Source: Frateuria hangzhouensis
GTDB taxonomy: Bacteria; Pseudomonadota; Gammaproteobacteria; Xanthomonadales; Rhodanobacteraceae
Direction: 5' to 3'
Assembly: GCF_026410505.1 (NCBI RefSeq)
Contig: NZ_JAPMIU010000001.1
Coordinates: forward strand, 124,001-188,000
DNA: 64,000 nt
In this document: piece by piece, positions 17,540 to 26,833 of the stretch
How the letters are laid out: every line of letters starts with the position of its first letter
Position numbering within the stretch: position 1 is the stretch's first letter
Position numbers and translations under genes: made by a program
Notes under the pieces: generated by a model
What the model saw: the letters and a program-made list of their open reading frames with translations, nothing else
Database searches by the model: none
What the model was told of the DNA's origin: nothing

Positions 17540-18565
17540 ATGAACTCGTCCACGGCCTTTTGCCCTCCCCCCGGTCCGTTCACCGCGCGTGCCGACCCCC
17601 TGGCCACCACCTTTGCCACGACCTACGCGGGCGTGGTCGCCTTCATCGCCGTGGTCGCCGAGGGCAGTTTCGCGCGCGCGGCCGACCGCCTGGGCATCGG
17701 CCGCTCCGCCGTGAGCCGCAATGTCCAGAAGCTAGAGGACCAACTGAACGTACGGTTGCTCCACCGGACCACGCGCAGCACCGCCCTCACCCGCGAGGGC
17801 GACCTGTTCTATGCCAGTTGCCACAGCGGGGTCGACCGCATCGTCCAGGCGGTCGAGGAGATGCGCGACCTGCGCAATGGGCCGCCCCGGGGCGAGCTGC
17901 GCGTCAACTCGACGGTCGGCTTCGGCCGCAAGGTGGTCGCGCCGCTGTTGCGCGAGTTCCAGGCGGCCTACCCCGATGTGTCCGTCGACCTGCTGCTGAG
18001 CGACAAGCCGATGGATTTCACCTCCGACCGCGTGGACATCGCCTTCCGAAACGGGCGCATGGAGGACGCGCAGATCATCGCCCGCCAGGTCGTCCCCATG
18101 CAGATGCTGGTCTGCGGCTCGCGCGCATACCGGGAGGCCCACGGTTTGCCCACCACGGTGGACGAACTGGCCGGGCATGAAGGCATCAACCTGCGCCTGG
18201 GCTCGGGCAGGATCTTCGAGTGGGAATTCAAGGTGGACGGGCAGGCCCGCAAGTTCGTGCCGGACGCCCGGCTCACCTACAACGACCCCGAGCTGGTACT
18301 GCAGGCCGTGCTCGACGGCCAGGGGATCGCCCAGATGCCCGGCTACCTGGTCTGCGAATCGCTCCGCTCGGGCGCACTGGTGCCCTGCCTGATGCAGCAT
18401 GCGCCCGATGACCATGGTCACTACATCTGCTACCAGAGCCGGGAGCACATGCCAACGCGCATGCGCGTCTTCATCGACTTCATGACGGCCCGGATCCGGG
18501 CGTCCTACCTGGAGTGCCCCGCGGATATCGACGTGCATGCCGGTGGCAACGCGCAAGCCGCCTGA
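17540..18565 (+). CDS. LysR family transcriptional regulator (copy 2 of the paralogous pair)
   Basis: 341 residues: HTH (AADRLGIGRSAVSRNVQKLE) preceded by about 30 extra N-terminal residues, then the LysR effector domain. It aligns along its whole length with the LysR at 2413-3480, including effector-domain blocks (DFTSDRVD, GRMEDAQ, EWEFKVDG, LDGQGIAQMPG), so the two arose by duplication or parallel acquisition. The ATG at 17540 is chosen because the homology begins soon after. The next gene, 55 nt downstream on the same strand, is the first ThuA-like protein. Confidence 0.87.
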   Translation: MNSSTAFCPPPGPFTARADPLATTFATTYAGVVAFIAVVAEGSFARAADRLGIGRSAVSRNVQKLEDQLNVRLLHRTTRSTALTREGDLFYASCHSGVDRIVQAVEEMRDLRNGPPRGELRVNSTVGFGRKVVAPLLREFQAAYPDVSVDLLLSDKPMDFTSDRVDIAFRNGRMEDAQIIARQVVPMQMLVCGSRAYREAHGLPTTVDELAGHEGINLRLGSGRIFEWEFKVDGQARKFVPDARLTYNDPELVLQAVLDGQGIAQMPGYLVCESLRSGALVPCLMQHAPDDHGHYICYQSREHMPTRMRVFIDFMTARIRASYLECPADIDVHAGGNAQAA

Positions 18566-18619
18566 TGCCGCGTCCGTTGCATGGCCCGGCCCGCCGGGCG
18601 TGACACTGCGCCACCGCAC

Positions 18620-19468
18620 ATGTCGAACATTCTGCTGCAAACGATCGGGGACGCCTCGGGCCGATGGACCATCGGACGCTTCAGCCTGTTGACCGGACTG
18701 TTGTCGCATCTGCGGGACAGGCAGGGCCGGCTTGCCTTCCAGGTCAGGGCCCGCGATCGTGCGGTGCGCGGGCGACCGGATCCCCTGCTCTCGCGCCTGC
18801 ATGAGTCATGCGTCGACCAGCTCTGGCTCCTGGCCACTGGCGACGACGGTCTGACCCCCGAGGACTGCGCAGGCATCCGCCGTTTCCGGCGCCTCGGCGG
18901 CAACCTCATGGTCGCGCCGGGCCACATGGCATCGGTTCGCTCCTTCGGCGACCTCGGCGGTGCCGAAGCTGCATACCGCTTCGATGGCCGCAACCCGGAC
19001 CGGGAGCTGACCGCTGGAGGTCTGGAACTGCCGCGCCCGCCCGCCGACGCCCGGGCCGACCATGATTCCGGAGCCGACGGCGGCTTCCGGCGCGTGCGTT
19101 CAGTGGGCAACATCCACCCGGTGATGCGCGACAGGCATTCGCCCACGGGAGTCATCCAGTACCTGCCGTCGCATCCGCACGAACATGCCCTCAGCGTGCC
19201 GTGCGGGGTTGCCACGGCCCGGGTGATCGTGGACGGACACAGTGCGGCAACGGGCCAGCGTTTCAACATCGCGGTTGCTTTCGAACGTTCCGAACGCGGG
19301 GGCCGGGCAATCGCGCAGTCGAGTGTCCATCATTTCGCCGACGACAACTGGCATCCCCGAGCCGGCACCGTGAGCGAGCCTGCCGGCGATGGGATGGCGA
19401 GATTTCCCGAGGCGCTCCGTTCGACGCAGCAGTACGTACGCAACGTGGCCTTCTGGCTGAGCGGATGA
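18620..19468 (+). CDS. ThuA/amidotransferase-like protein of unknown function (copy 1, diverged)
   Basis: 282 residues, no signal peptide. Pattern MSNILLQT, GRWTIGRFSLL, DQLWLLATGDDGLTPEDC, RFRRLGGNLMVAPGH, YLPSHPHE and HHFADDNW parallels the protein at 21774-22670, and I read both as a ThuA-like Rossmann-type glutamine amidotransferase fold without the catalytic Cys. This copy has lost several residues conserved in the other: the RDHMDLGSS block is changed to PGHMASVRS and the central FFHSKN segment is missing, so it may be a degenerate paralogue. The function of the family is unknown to me. Confidence 0.65.
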   Translation: MSNILLQTIGDASGRWTIGRFSLLTGLLSHLRDRQGRLAFQVRARDRAVRGRPDPLLSRLHESCVDQLWLLATGDDGLTPEDCAGIRRFRRLGGNLMVAPGHMASVRSFGDLGGAEAAYRFDGRNPDRELTAGGLELPRPPADARADHDSGADGGFRRVRSVGNIHPVMRDRHSPTGVIQYLPSHPHEHALSVPCGVATARVIVDGHSAATGQRFNIAVAFERSERGGRAIAQSSVHHFADDNWHPRAGTVSEPAGDGMARFPEALRSTQQYVRNVAFWLSG

Positions 19469-19678
19469 CCCGATGGACCGCATCAGACCCACTGGCGTGC
19501 CCTCCGTTTGCGCATGGCCGCGGCCCGCATGCACCGGCATGGGTGCCCGCAGGGAAACGCTGTCGTTCCTGCTACGGGCCTACCGGCCGTCGGATGCGCC
19601 TCCTAGCATCGCAAGTGCAAAGCCCGGAGGCGCTTGCTGCGACCGGCCGGGCGGACGACGGCATCGCGAGGACCGGGC

Positions 19679-20443
19679 ATGAACATCATCGTCGTGGGTG
19701 GACAAGGGCTGGTCGGACGCAACATCGTCGACCGCTTGCGGCTGCAGGGCCACCAGGTGTCGTCCGCGTCCCGCCGCAGCGGGGTCGACCTGATATCCGG
19801 GGAAGGCCTGGCGCAGAGCCTGGCCGGCGCCGATGTGGTCGTCGACGTCAGCAACGCGTCGACGTTCGACGACATGGCCGCCTTCGAATTCTTCAAGACC
19901 GCCATTTTCAACTTGCTGCTCGCCGAGAAGCGCGCGGGCGTCAGGCATCACGTATCGCTTTCGGTGGTCGGCACCGACCGTCTGCCGGCGAGTCCCTACC
20001 TTCGCGGAAAGGCGCTGCAAGAGCGCCTGATCGCGTCGTCCGGCGTTCCATTCACCATCGTGCACGCGACCCAGTTCTTCGAGTTCCTGCTGGACATCAT
20101 CACCTACGCCATGGGAGGCCAGGCCGTGCGCCTGTCGCCGGCCTTTATCGAGCCCGTCGCTTCGGATGATGTCGCCGCCATGATCGCCCGGATCGCCGTC
20201 GGGCCGCCGCGGAACGGGGCGATCGAGATCGCGGGGCCGGAGCGCGCAAGGATGTCCGAGCTCATCCAGCGATTCGTGCTGGACATGGAAGCGCCTTACG
20301 AGGTGCGCAGCGATGCTGGCGCACCCTACTTCGGCGCCACGCTCGACGAGTTCGTTTTGCTTCCGCGCGAGGACGCCGAGCGGGGGGAGTTGGGTTTCCA
20401 GGCCTGGTTCGAACAGTCCGAATACGCACGCGCCGACTGGTGA
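19679..20443 (+). CDS. NmrA-like NAD(P)-binding protein (copy 2)
   Basis: 254 residues. The cofactor loop reads GGQGLVG, in place of the GGTGLIG of copy 1 at 10412-11182. The shared blocks SGEGL, VVDVSNASTFDD, TIVHATQFFEFL and the C-terminal FQAWFEQSEYA show common origin. Predicted cytosolic NAD(P)-dependent oxidoreductase or redox-responsive protein; substrate unknown. GAGGA lies 6-7 nt before the ATG at 19679. It sits between the ThuA-like gene and the HD-domain gene, all on the plus strand. Confidence 0.85.
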   Translation: MNIIVVGGQGLVGRNIVDRLRLQGHQVSSASRRSGVDLISGEGLAQSLAGADVVVDVSNASTFDDMAAFEFFKTAIFNLLLAEKRAGVRHHVSLSVVGTDRLPASPYLRGKALQERLIASSGVPFTIVHATQFFEFLLDIITYAMGGQAVRLSPAFIEPVASDDVAAMIARIAVGPPRNGAIEIAGPERARMSELIQRFVLDMEAPYEVRSDAGAPYFGATLDEFVLLPREDAERGELGFQAWFEQSEYARADW

Positions 20444-20632
20444 CGCCACGCCGCCGAATGGATGCCTCATGGAAACACGGCACGTCCTTCCCGCGGATCA
20501 ACAGCAACTTTACCCCGGCTCATGATCCGGCCGGTCCTGAGGCCAGATGAAACCGGGATCCATTGCAGCCTGCCCAGGCTTTGCCAATACGTCGCCGCAG
20601 GGAACAAGGGCATCCGGCGTCGGGAGAAAACC

Positions 20633-21328
20633 ATGAAACCCATCCTGAATGCCGGCCGCAGAGCGATCGATGTCTCTTCGCAGCATGTACCGGCCACGGC
20701 CCGGATCGCTGGCGTCCCCGTACCCGACTCGCCTCTGGTGTCGCGCGCCGTCGAATACGCGAGGGACTGCTCCGAGCCCTATCTCTTCAACCACGTCATG
20801 CGCTCGTGGCTGTTCGCCATCACGCTGGCCGAGCTTCGTGGCGCGGCGTACGACGCGGAAGTCCTGGCGGTCTCGACCTTGCTGCATGACCTCGGCCTGG
20901 CGGAGGCGTTCAGCGGTCCGTTGAGGTTCGAGGTGGAAGGCGCCAACGCCGCCAGGGCATTCGCGCGCAAGGAGGGCCTGGACGAGCGACGCACGCAGTT
21001 GATCTGGGACAGCGTGGCACTCAACTCCACGCCCTCGATCTGCCTCCACAAGGAAACGGAGGTCGCGCTGTGTACGGTGGGCGTCGGCGTGGACTGGGGC
21101 GGCTGGTGCCACGACTCCATCGCCGAGGACAGGATGAAATCGATCCTCCAGGCGTTTCCCCGGCTCGACATGAAACGGCGGTTTACGCAGGCGGTTTGCG
21201 GGATTGCCGCGTCCCGTCCCGAGACAACCTACGACAACTTCGCGCGGGACTTCGGCGAACGCTTTGTACCCGGCTACCAGCCCTCCTCGAGCGTGGACTC
21301 GCTGTTGAGCTCCCCATTCGAGGAGTGA
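20633..21328 (+). CDS. HD-domain metal-dependent phosphohydrolase-like protein (cyanamide-hydratase-like)
   Basis: 231 residues. The HD metal-binding signature is present: H54 in LFNHVMRSW and H85-D86 in LLHDLGLA. The NHVMRSWLFA and LLHDLGL arrangement resembles the cyanamide-hydratase branch of HD proteins more than nucleotide-specific phosphohydrolases, so a hydratase or hydrolase acting on a small nitrile-like compound is possible; this is inference. The ATG at 20633 has a GGGAG ribosome site. Confidence 0.75.
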   Translation: MKPILNAGRRAIDVSSQHVPATARIAGVPVPDSPLVSRAVEYARDCSEPYLFNHVMRSWLFAITLAELRGAAYDAEVLAVSTLLHDLGLAEAFSGPLRFEVEGANAARAFARKEGLDERRTQLIWDSVALNSTPSICLHKETEVALCTVGVGVDWGGWCHDSIAEDRMKSILQAFPRLDMKRRFTQAVCGIAASRPETTYDNFARDFGERFVPGYQPSSSVDSLLSSPFEE

Positions 21329-21773
21329 GCGGCACGCGGCATGGGCGGGTTGCAGCTGTCGGACACCTCGGCGCGCCTGGCAGCTTTCGGAGCGCCGGCG
21401 CCGGGATTGCGTCCCATGGAAGAGCATCCCGCTGGTGCCGGATTGCGGGAACCCGCCCGACCGGATTGTTGCATTGGCAGAAACACGGCGAGCCTCGGGG
21501 CAGATCTACCGCTCGTCGGTGCCCGGGTCGAGAATTCTCCCCGCTTCCCTCCATGGCAACGAAGATGACGGGTGCCAGCTCGTCGAGGCGGCTGTAACGG
21601 GTCGTGCACTTTCCACCCGTTCGTGCACGGGACGAACCCACGTTGGCGCGGCGTCCCCGCGAAGCACCAATCAGCCACACGACGACGCCATGGCCGGGAG
21701 GCCCTTTGATGGACATGCCCGCGCGCCGCGCTCGTGATGGTCCGGCGCGCCACCGCCGCCCCAGGTGACAGCC
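21329..21773. other. 445-bp stretch without a supported gene
   Basis: Between the HD-domain gene and the second ThuA-like gene I see no open frame with a ribosome site and protein-like composition; the frames present on both strands are rich in Arg, Pro and Ala, as expected of GC-rich shadows. No hairpin terminator or repeat-family element was noticed. Confidence 0.4.
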
Positions 21774-22670
21774 ATGAAACAACCGAGCCGGATTCTCCTG
21801 CAAACGACCATACCCACCGTCCACGACGACTGGAACATCGGCCGGTTCAGCCTGCTGCGCGATCACCTGGCCAGCCTGCGGGACAACCATGGCATGCCGC
21901 TGTTCGAGGTGACCGCGCGCGATCGTGAACCGCCCGGGGCGCCCGACAGCGTGCTCTCGCGAATCGATACCACGCCGTTCGATCAGCTTTGGTTGTTCGC
22001 GGTGGATACGGGCGACGGCCTGACCAGCATGGATTGCGCAGCGATCTCGCGCTTCCGGCGCCGCGGCGGAGGCTTGCTGGTGACCCGTGACCACATGGAT
22101 CTGGGCAGTTCGGTGTGCACCCTGGGCGGGGTCGGCCCGGCGCATTTCTTCCACTCGAAAAACCAGGACCCCGATCCGTCGCGACGAGCGGTCGATGACA
22201 CGCTCACCCGCGAGATCTCATGGCCCAATTACCATTCCGGCGCCAACGGCGACTTCCAGCGCGTGGACATCGCCCTGCCGCTGCATCCTGTCCTGTCCGA
22301 TTCGCAGGCGCCGGATGGCGCGATCCGCTACCTGCCCTCGCACCCGCACGAAGGGGCCGTCGGCAAACCGCCAGAGGACCCGACGGCACGCGTGATCGCG
22401 ACGGGACGCAGCCAGTCAACGCGCCGCGCCTTCAACCTGGTCGTGGCGTTCGAGCCGTCGGATGCCGGCGGCCCGGCGATCGCCGAGTCCACCTTCCACC
22501 ACTTCGCGGACTACAACTGGGACCCCTCGATGGGTTCGCCCAGCTTCGTCAGCGAAGCCCCGGGGGAAGCACTGGCGCATTCGCCCGAAGCCCGACGGTC
22601 CATCAGGCGTTACGTGCGCAACCTTGCACTCTGGCTGGGCGGCCGCCCGGTGGATTCGCCGCCGGCATGA
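21774..22670 (+). CDS. ThuA/amidotransferase-like protein of unknown function (copy 2, canonical)
   Basis: 298 residues with the well-kept family pattern: ILLQTTIP, DDWNIGRFSLL, FDQLWLFAVDTGDGLTSMDC, FRRRGGGLLVTRDHMDLGSS, HFFHSKN, ISWPNYHSGANGD, YLPSHPHEG and STFHHFADYNWD. These His/Asp-rich blocks look like a metal or sugar binding site on a ThuA-like fold. I recall such proteins only as uncharacterised. The ATG at 21774 has AGGTGA 6 nt upstream. It is followed by a secreted alpha/beta hydrolase. Confidence 0.7.
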   Translation: MKQPSRILLQTTIPTVHDDWNIGRFSLLRDHLASLRDNHGMPLFEVTARDREPPGAPDSVLSRIDTTPFDQLWLFAVDTGDGLTSMDCAAISRFRRRGGGLLVTRDHMDLGSSVCTLGGVGPAHFFHSKNQDPDPSRRAVDDTLTREISWPNYHSGANGDFQRVDIALPLHPVLSDSQAPDGAIRYLPSHPHEGAVGKPPEDPTARVIATGRSQSTRRAFNLVVAFEPSDAGGPAIAESTFHHFADYNWDPSMGSPSFVSEAPGEALAHSPEARRSIRRYVRNLALWLGGRPVDSPPA

Positions 22671-22872
22671 CGGGCCGCGCGGCACCGCAAGCCATGGATC
22701 CGGCGGCGCCCCGCGATTGTTGCCGGTAGTGCAACACCATGGCGACGCCCTCGGATCTTCCGGGCACCTGCCCCGCTGCCTAGGCTGGGACCGGGTCGCA
22801 GGTTCCCCCAACCAGCGGCATTTTTTTCGGGCCATTCGCCCTTTCGATCCGGACAACCAGAGCATCGAGATC

Positions 22873-23679
22873 ATGAACGTGTTCGCAAAGCGCCTCGTCG
22901 CTTTCTCCATCCTGGCCCTGGCCCTGGGTCTGGCGGCCCTCGGCGCCGAGTCGAGGGAAGCCGTGTCGCCCCCGGCAAAACCCACCATCGTGCTCGTCCA
23001 CGGTGCCTTCGCCGATTCGTCCAGCTGGAATGCCGTGGTCGCCCAGCTGCAGTCGCGTGGCTACACCGTGGTCGCCGTCGCCAACCCGTTGCGTGGTGTC
23101 AAGAGCGATGCCGCCGGCGTGGAAGCCCTGGTCCGTTCCCTCCACGGGCATGTGGTGCTGGTCGGGCACTCCTATGGCGGACAGGTGATCTCCAACGTCG
23201 GCAACGCCAACCACAAGATCAAGGCGCTGGTGTACGTCTCGGCGTTCGCGCCGCAGGCCGGCGAGTCGGCCGGGGCACTGGCGGCCCGTTTCCCCGGCAG
23301 TTCCCTCGCCTCCGCGCTGCTGCCGCCGGTTCGGCTGCCGGACGGCAGCAATGATCTCTACATCGATCCGTCAAAGTTCCACGCACAGTTCGCCGCCGAT
23401 GTCCCGGCCGCCGAGGCCGCCAGCGCTGCCGTCGCGCAACGCCCGGTGACCGACAAGGCGCTGAACGAACCTTCCGGCACCCCGACGTGGGCATCGACCC
23501 CGTCCTGGTTCATCTACGGCGGCATGGACCGGAACATTCCCCCGGCGGCACTGGACTTCATGGCGCAGCGTGCGCGATCGCGGCGCACGGTCGTGATCGA
23601 CGGTGCCTCCCACGCAGTCATGCTCTCGCATCCGTACGAGGTCGCCCGCCTGATCGTCCAGGCGGCCGAGTCCCACTGA
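22873..23679 (+). CDS. Exported alpha/beta hydrolase
   Basis: 268 residues with an N-terminal signal peptide (about 1-25). The hydrolase core shows LVHGAFADSSSW (oxyanion region), nucleophile S100 in VGHSYGGQ, acid in IYGGMDRNIP and a His in IDGASHAVMLS. The VHGAFADSSSW signature belongs to a group of predicted esterases annotated as alpha/beta fold hydrolases or pimeloyl-ester carboxylesterase-like. Substrate unknown. It is 22 nt upstream of the efflux operon and on the same strand. Confidence 0.87.
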   Translation: MNVFAKRLVAFSILALALGLAALGAESREAVSPPAKPTIVLVHGAFADSSSWNAVVAQLQSRGYTVVAVANPLRGVKSDAAGVEALVRSLHGHVVLVGHSYGGQVISNVGNANHKIKALVYVSAFAPQAGESAGALAARFPGSSLASALLPPVRLPDGSNDLYIDPSKFHAQFAADVPAAEAASAAVAQRPVTDKALNEPSGTPTWASTPSWFIYGGMDRNIPPAALDFMAQRARSRRTVVIDGASHAVMLSHPYEVARLIVQAAESH

Positions 23680-23700
23680 GCCGAGCGCTGGACGACTTCC

Positions 23701-25257
23701 ATGCACGGGCAACAACAGACTGGCGCCAAGACCACTCGGCCGCGCTTTCCAGGGCTGCGCCAGTACGCCGGCGTGGCCTTGTGGACGCTCGCGCTCGCCG
23801 GTTGCACGGTGGGGCCGGACTTCGTCAGGCCGGAAGGCGTTCTTGACGAGGTCGTCCTGGCGCCCAGGCAAGACCCGGCAAACGGCATCCCGATGTCCCG
23901 GGCCGCGGTGCCCTTCCAATGGTGGAACCTCTTCAACGATGCCGTATTGACCGGACTGCAACGGCGCGCACAGGCGGAAAACCTCGACCTGCAAATGGCA
24001 TCCGAGCGCATCGAGCAGAGCCGGGCGCAACTGGGCATCGCCTCCTCGCGGCTGTGGCCCGGCATCGGCGTCGGTGCCAGCTACACGCGCGAAGCGCTCA
24101 GCGAACACGGCAAGTTCGCCGCGCTGGGAGCACCGACCCGCCCCGGGGATTTCTGGCAGCTCGGATTCGATGCCAGTTGGGAAGTCGATCTGTGGGGCCG
24201 TGCACGACGGGCGCGCGAGGGTGCGGCAGCGGCGCTGGAAGCGACGGCGTATGACCGCGAAGCGGTTCGGGTCGCCTTGTCCGCCGAGGTGGCGCGAACA
24301 TATCTGCGGTTGCGCGGTACGCAGGCGCAGCTGGATATCGCCCGGCAGAACCTGGATATCGCCAGGCACACGCTGCGCCTGGCCGAGAGCCGCGCGCGCA
24401 ACGGTGTCGCCACCCGCTTCGAAACTTCCTCCGCCCGTGCAGAACTGGCGACCGTCAAGGCCACGATTCCCGAGTTGACCCAGCACCGCAACGCCCTGAT
24501 GAACGCGTTGGCCCTGCTGCTGGGCGAGCCGCCACGCGCGCTGGATGGCGAACTGCGCAAAGCCATGCCGTTGCCTTCCCTTCCCGCCCGCGTCCCGCTG
24601 GGCCTTTCGTCCGAACTGGCCCGCCGGCGGCCGGACATCCTGCGCGCGGAGGCACGGCTCCATGCCGCCACCGCCGCCATCGGCGTGGCCAAGGCCGATT
24701 TCTATCCGCGCATCGGATTGAAAGGACGGGCAGGCGTGGAAGCCTTCGAGGCCGCCGATCTCGACAGCTGGGATTCGCGCTTCTTTTCGGTCGGCCCGAC
24801 GGTTTACCTGCCGATCTTCCAGGGCGGTCGGCTGAGGCAGCGCCTGGCGTTGAACGAAGCACGCCAGAAGACCGCCGCCCTCGCCTACCGGCACACGGTC
24901 CTGCGTGCCTGGCACGAAGTGGACAACGCCCTGGAGGCCTGGGCCGCCCAGCAGCGCGAGCACGACGAGCGGCTGGTGTCCTACCAGCAGAACAGGCAGG
25001 CGCTGCATGCCGCCGAGCGCGGCTACCAGCAAGGCGCCGCCGATTACCTGAGCGTACTGACGGCGCAACGCAGCGTGCTCGCCAGCCAGACCAGCCTCAA
25101 CGCCAGTGCAACCGGCGCCACGCTGGCCCTGGTCAACCTGTACAAGTCACTGGGCGGCGGCTGGAATCCGCAGGCCTTCGGGGTCGCGCCATCGCCTCCG
25201 GAGCATCCGGTCGCCATCGCGGCACCGGCCACGGCGCGCTCGAAGGCCGGGCCGTGA
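23701..25257 (+). CDS. Outer-membrane efflux lipoprotein, NodT/OprM family
   Basis: 518 residues. A lipobox LALAGC (C35) marks it as a lipoprotein, followed by the family start TVGPDFVRPE. Two repeated coiled-coil outer-membrane efflux modules (TolC fold) occupy about 80-280 and 290-490. It is the outer-membrane channel of a tripartite pump: its stop codon overlaps the start of the MFS gene by 4 nt (GTGA), and the periplasmic adaptor follows. Confidence 0.92.
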   Translation: MHGQQQTGAKTTRPRFPGLRQYAGVALWTLALAGCTVGPDFVRPEGVLDEVVLAPRQDPANGIPMSRAAVPFQWWNLFNDAVLTGLQRRAQAENLDLQMASERIEQSRAQLGIASSRLWPGIGVGASYTREALSEHGKFAALGAPTRPGDFWQLGFDASWEVDLWGRARRAREGAAAALEATAYDREAVRVALSAEVARTYLRLRGTQAQLDIARQNLDIARHTLRLAESRARNGVATRFETSSARAELATVKATIPELTQHRNALMNALALLLGEPPRALDGELRKAMPLPSLPARVPLGLSSELARRRPDILRAEARLHAATAAIGVAKADFYPRIGLKGRAGVEAFEAADLDSWDSRFFSVGPTVYLPIFQGGRLRQRLALNEARQKTAALAYRHTVLRAWHEVDNALEAWAAQQREHDERLVSYQQNRQALHAAERGYQQGAADYLSVLTAQRSVLASQTSLNASATGATLALVNLYKSLGGGWNPQAFGVAPSPPEHPVAIAAPATARSKAGP

Positions 25258-26828
25258 GCGGCGCCGCCTCGTCGCCGGCAACGGATGTCCCGGTACCTCC
25301 CGGGACCCCGCCGGCATCGCGCCTGATGACGGGGCTGGTCGGCATTTTCATCGCCGCGATGACGGCCGGGTTGAACAACCGCGTCGGAGCGCTGGCGCTG
25401 GTTGACGTGCGTGGCGCACTCGGCCTGGGGCTGGACGATGCGTCCTGGCTCACCACGGTCTACAGCGCCGGGGAGCTGATCGCCATGCCGTTCGCGGCGT
25501 GGTTCGGCATCACGTTGTCGATCCGCCGCTTCGTGCTGTGGATGCTCGGCGCCTGCACGTTGGTGGCCGTCATCCTGCCTTTCATCCGCGCCCCGGACCT
25601 GTTGCTGGCGCTACGCTTCGTGCAAGGCATTGCCGCGGGCACCACGATCCCGCTGCTGATGATGGCCGCGCTGAAGTTCCTCCCGCCCACCATACGACTG
25701 CATGGGCTGGCCCTGTACGCGATGACCGCGACCTTCGCGCCCAACCTTGCCATCTGGCTGGCGGGCTACTGGATGGACGGGCTGGTCGACTGGCGCTGGG
25801 CGTACTGGCAGTTCGTGCCGCTGGCCGCCGTCGCCGGAGGGCTGGTCGCCTGGGGCATGCCGCGCGAACCGATCGGGATGTCACGCTTTGGCCAGGCTAA
25901 CTGGACCGGCATGGCCTGCGGCGTTCCGGCGCTCGGCCTGATCGCCGTGGCACTGGACCAGGGCGTGCGGCTGGACTGGTTCCACTCGCCGATGATCACC
26001 GTGTCGCTGGCGGCCGGGCTGGCCCTGCTGGGTGCCTACCTGCTGACCGAGTGGTACCACCCCGCGCCGTTCATGAAGTTGCAGATCCTGGCGCGGCGCA
26101 ACCTGGCGCTGGGCTTCACCCTGTTCGTGGTCCTGCTGGTGGTGCTGTTGTCCGGCTCGTTGTTGCCGGCCAGCTATCTTGGAGCCTTGCATGACTACCG
26201 GCCACGCCAGATGGCATCGATCGGCCTGATCGTGGCCTTGCCGCAACTGGTGCTGGGCTCGATGGTGGCGATCGTGCTGTACCAGAAGTGGGCCGATGCG
26301 CGCGTGGTGCTGTCCTCGGGCCTGCTGTTGATCGCGCTGGCATGTTTCTCCGGCACGCAACTGACCTCGGACTGGAACCGCGACCAGTTCGTCGTGGCGC
26401 AAACGCTGCAAGCCTTCGGCCAGCCGATGGCCGTGGTGTCGATGCTGTTCCTGTGCACCAGCGTCGTGCAGCCCCGCGAAGGCCCCTACGTGTCCGGCAC
26501 CATCAACACGTTGCGCGCCTTCGGATCGTTGCTTGGCGTAGCGCTCGTCGGGCAGCTCGTGTCGGTACGGCACAGGTTCCACGCGGAAATGCTGCTGGAC
26601 CACGTGGCCCTCGCAGGCAACGTGTTCCCGGTCACGCCCGAACCGTCCCGGCTGGCCGGCGTCATCGGCCAGCAAGCGGCCGTGCTGTCGATCGCCGACG
26701 CATATCGCGTGCTGGGCGTGCTGGCGCTGCTGCTGATCCCCCTCGCGTTGTGGATGAACCGCATCCCCGCACCCGACGTCCGCGCACCCGTGCCACGCGC
26801 TTCCGTTTCCGCTACTCCACTCGGGTAA
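25254..26828 (+). CDS. MFS drug transporter, DHA2 (EmrB/QacA) family
   Basis: 524 residues with the hydrophobic profile of the 14-helix DHA2 family and the N-terminal pattern found in EmrB (LVGIFIAAMTAGLNNRVGALALVDVRGALGLG). It is the inner-membrane proton-drug antiporter of the pump. The GTG start overlaps the upstream TGA (GTGA), indicating translational coupling. The adaptor gene starts 5 nt after the stop. Substrate probably hydrophobic toxic compounds, by family. Confidence 0.92.
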   Translation: MSGAASSPATDVPVPPGTPPASRLMTGLVGIFIAAMTAGLNNRVGALALVDVRGALGLGLDDASWLTTVYSAGELIAMPFAAWFGITLSIRRFVLWMLGACTLVAVILPFIRAPDLLLALRFVQGIAAGTTIPLLMMAALKFLPPTIRLHGLALYAMTATFAPNLAIWLAGYWMDGLVDWRWAYWQFVPLAAVAGGLVAWGMPREPIGMSRFGQANWTGMACGVPALGLIAVALDQGVRLDWFHSPMITVSLAAGLALLGAYLLTEWYHPAPFMKLQILARRNLALGFTLFVVLLVVLLSGSLLPASYLGALHDYRPRQMASIGLIVALPQLVLGSMVAIVLYQKWADARVVLSSGLLLIALACFSGTQLTSDWNRDQFVVAQTLQAFGQPMAVVSMLFLCTSVVQPREGPYVSGTINTLRAFGSLLGVALVGQLVSVRHRFHAEMLLDHVALAGNVFPVTPEPSRLAGVIGQQAAVLSIADAYRVLGVLALLLIPLALWMNRIPAPDVRAPVPRASVSATPLG

Positions 26829-26833
26829 TCCAC

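Noticed and set aside
21274-21753. 159-codon minus-strand frame in the gap before the second ThuA-like gene
   Set aside because: Arg/Pro/Ser-rich without a ribosome site and overlapping the HD gene end; not protein-like.
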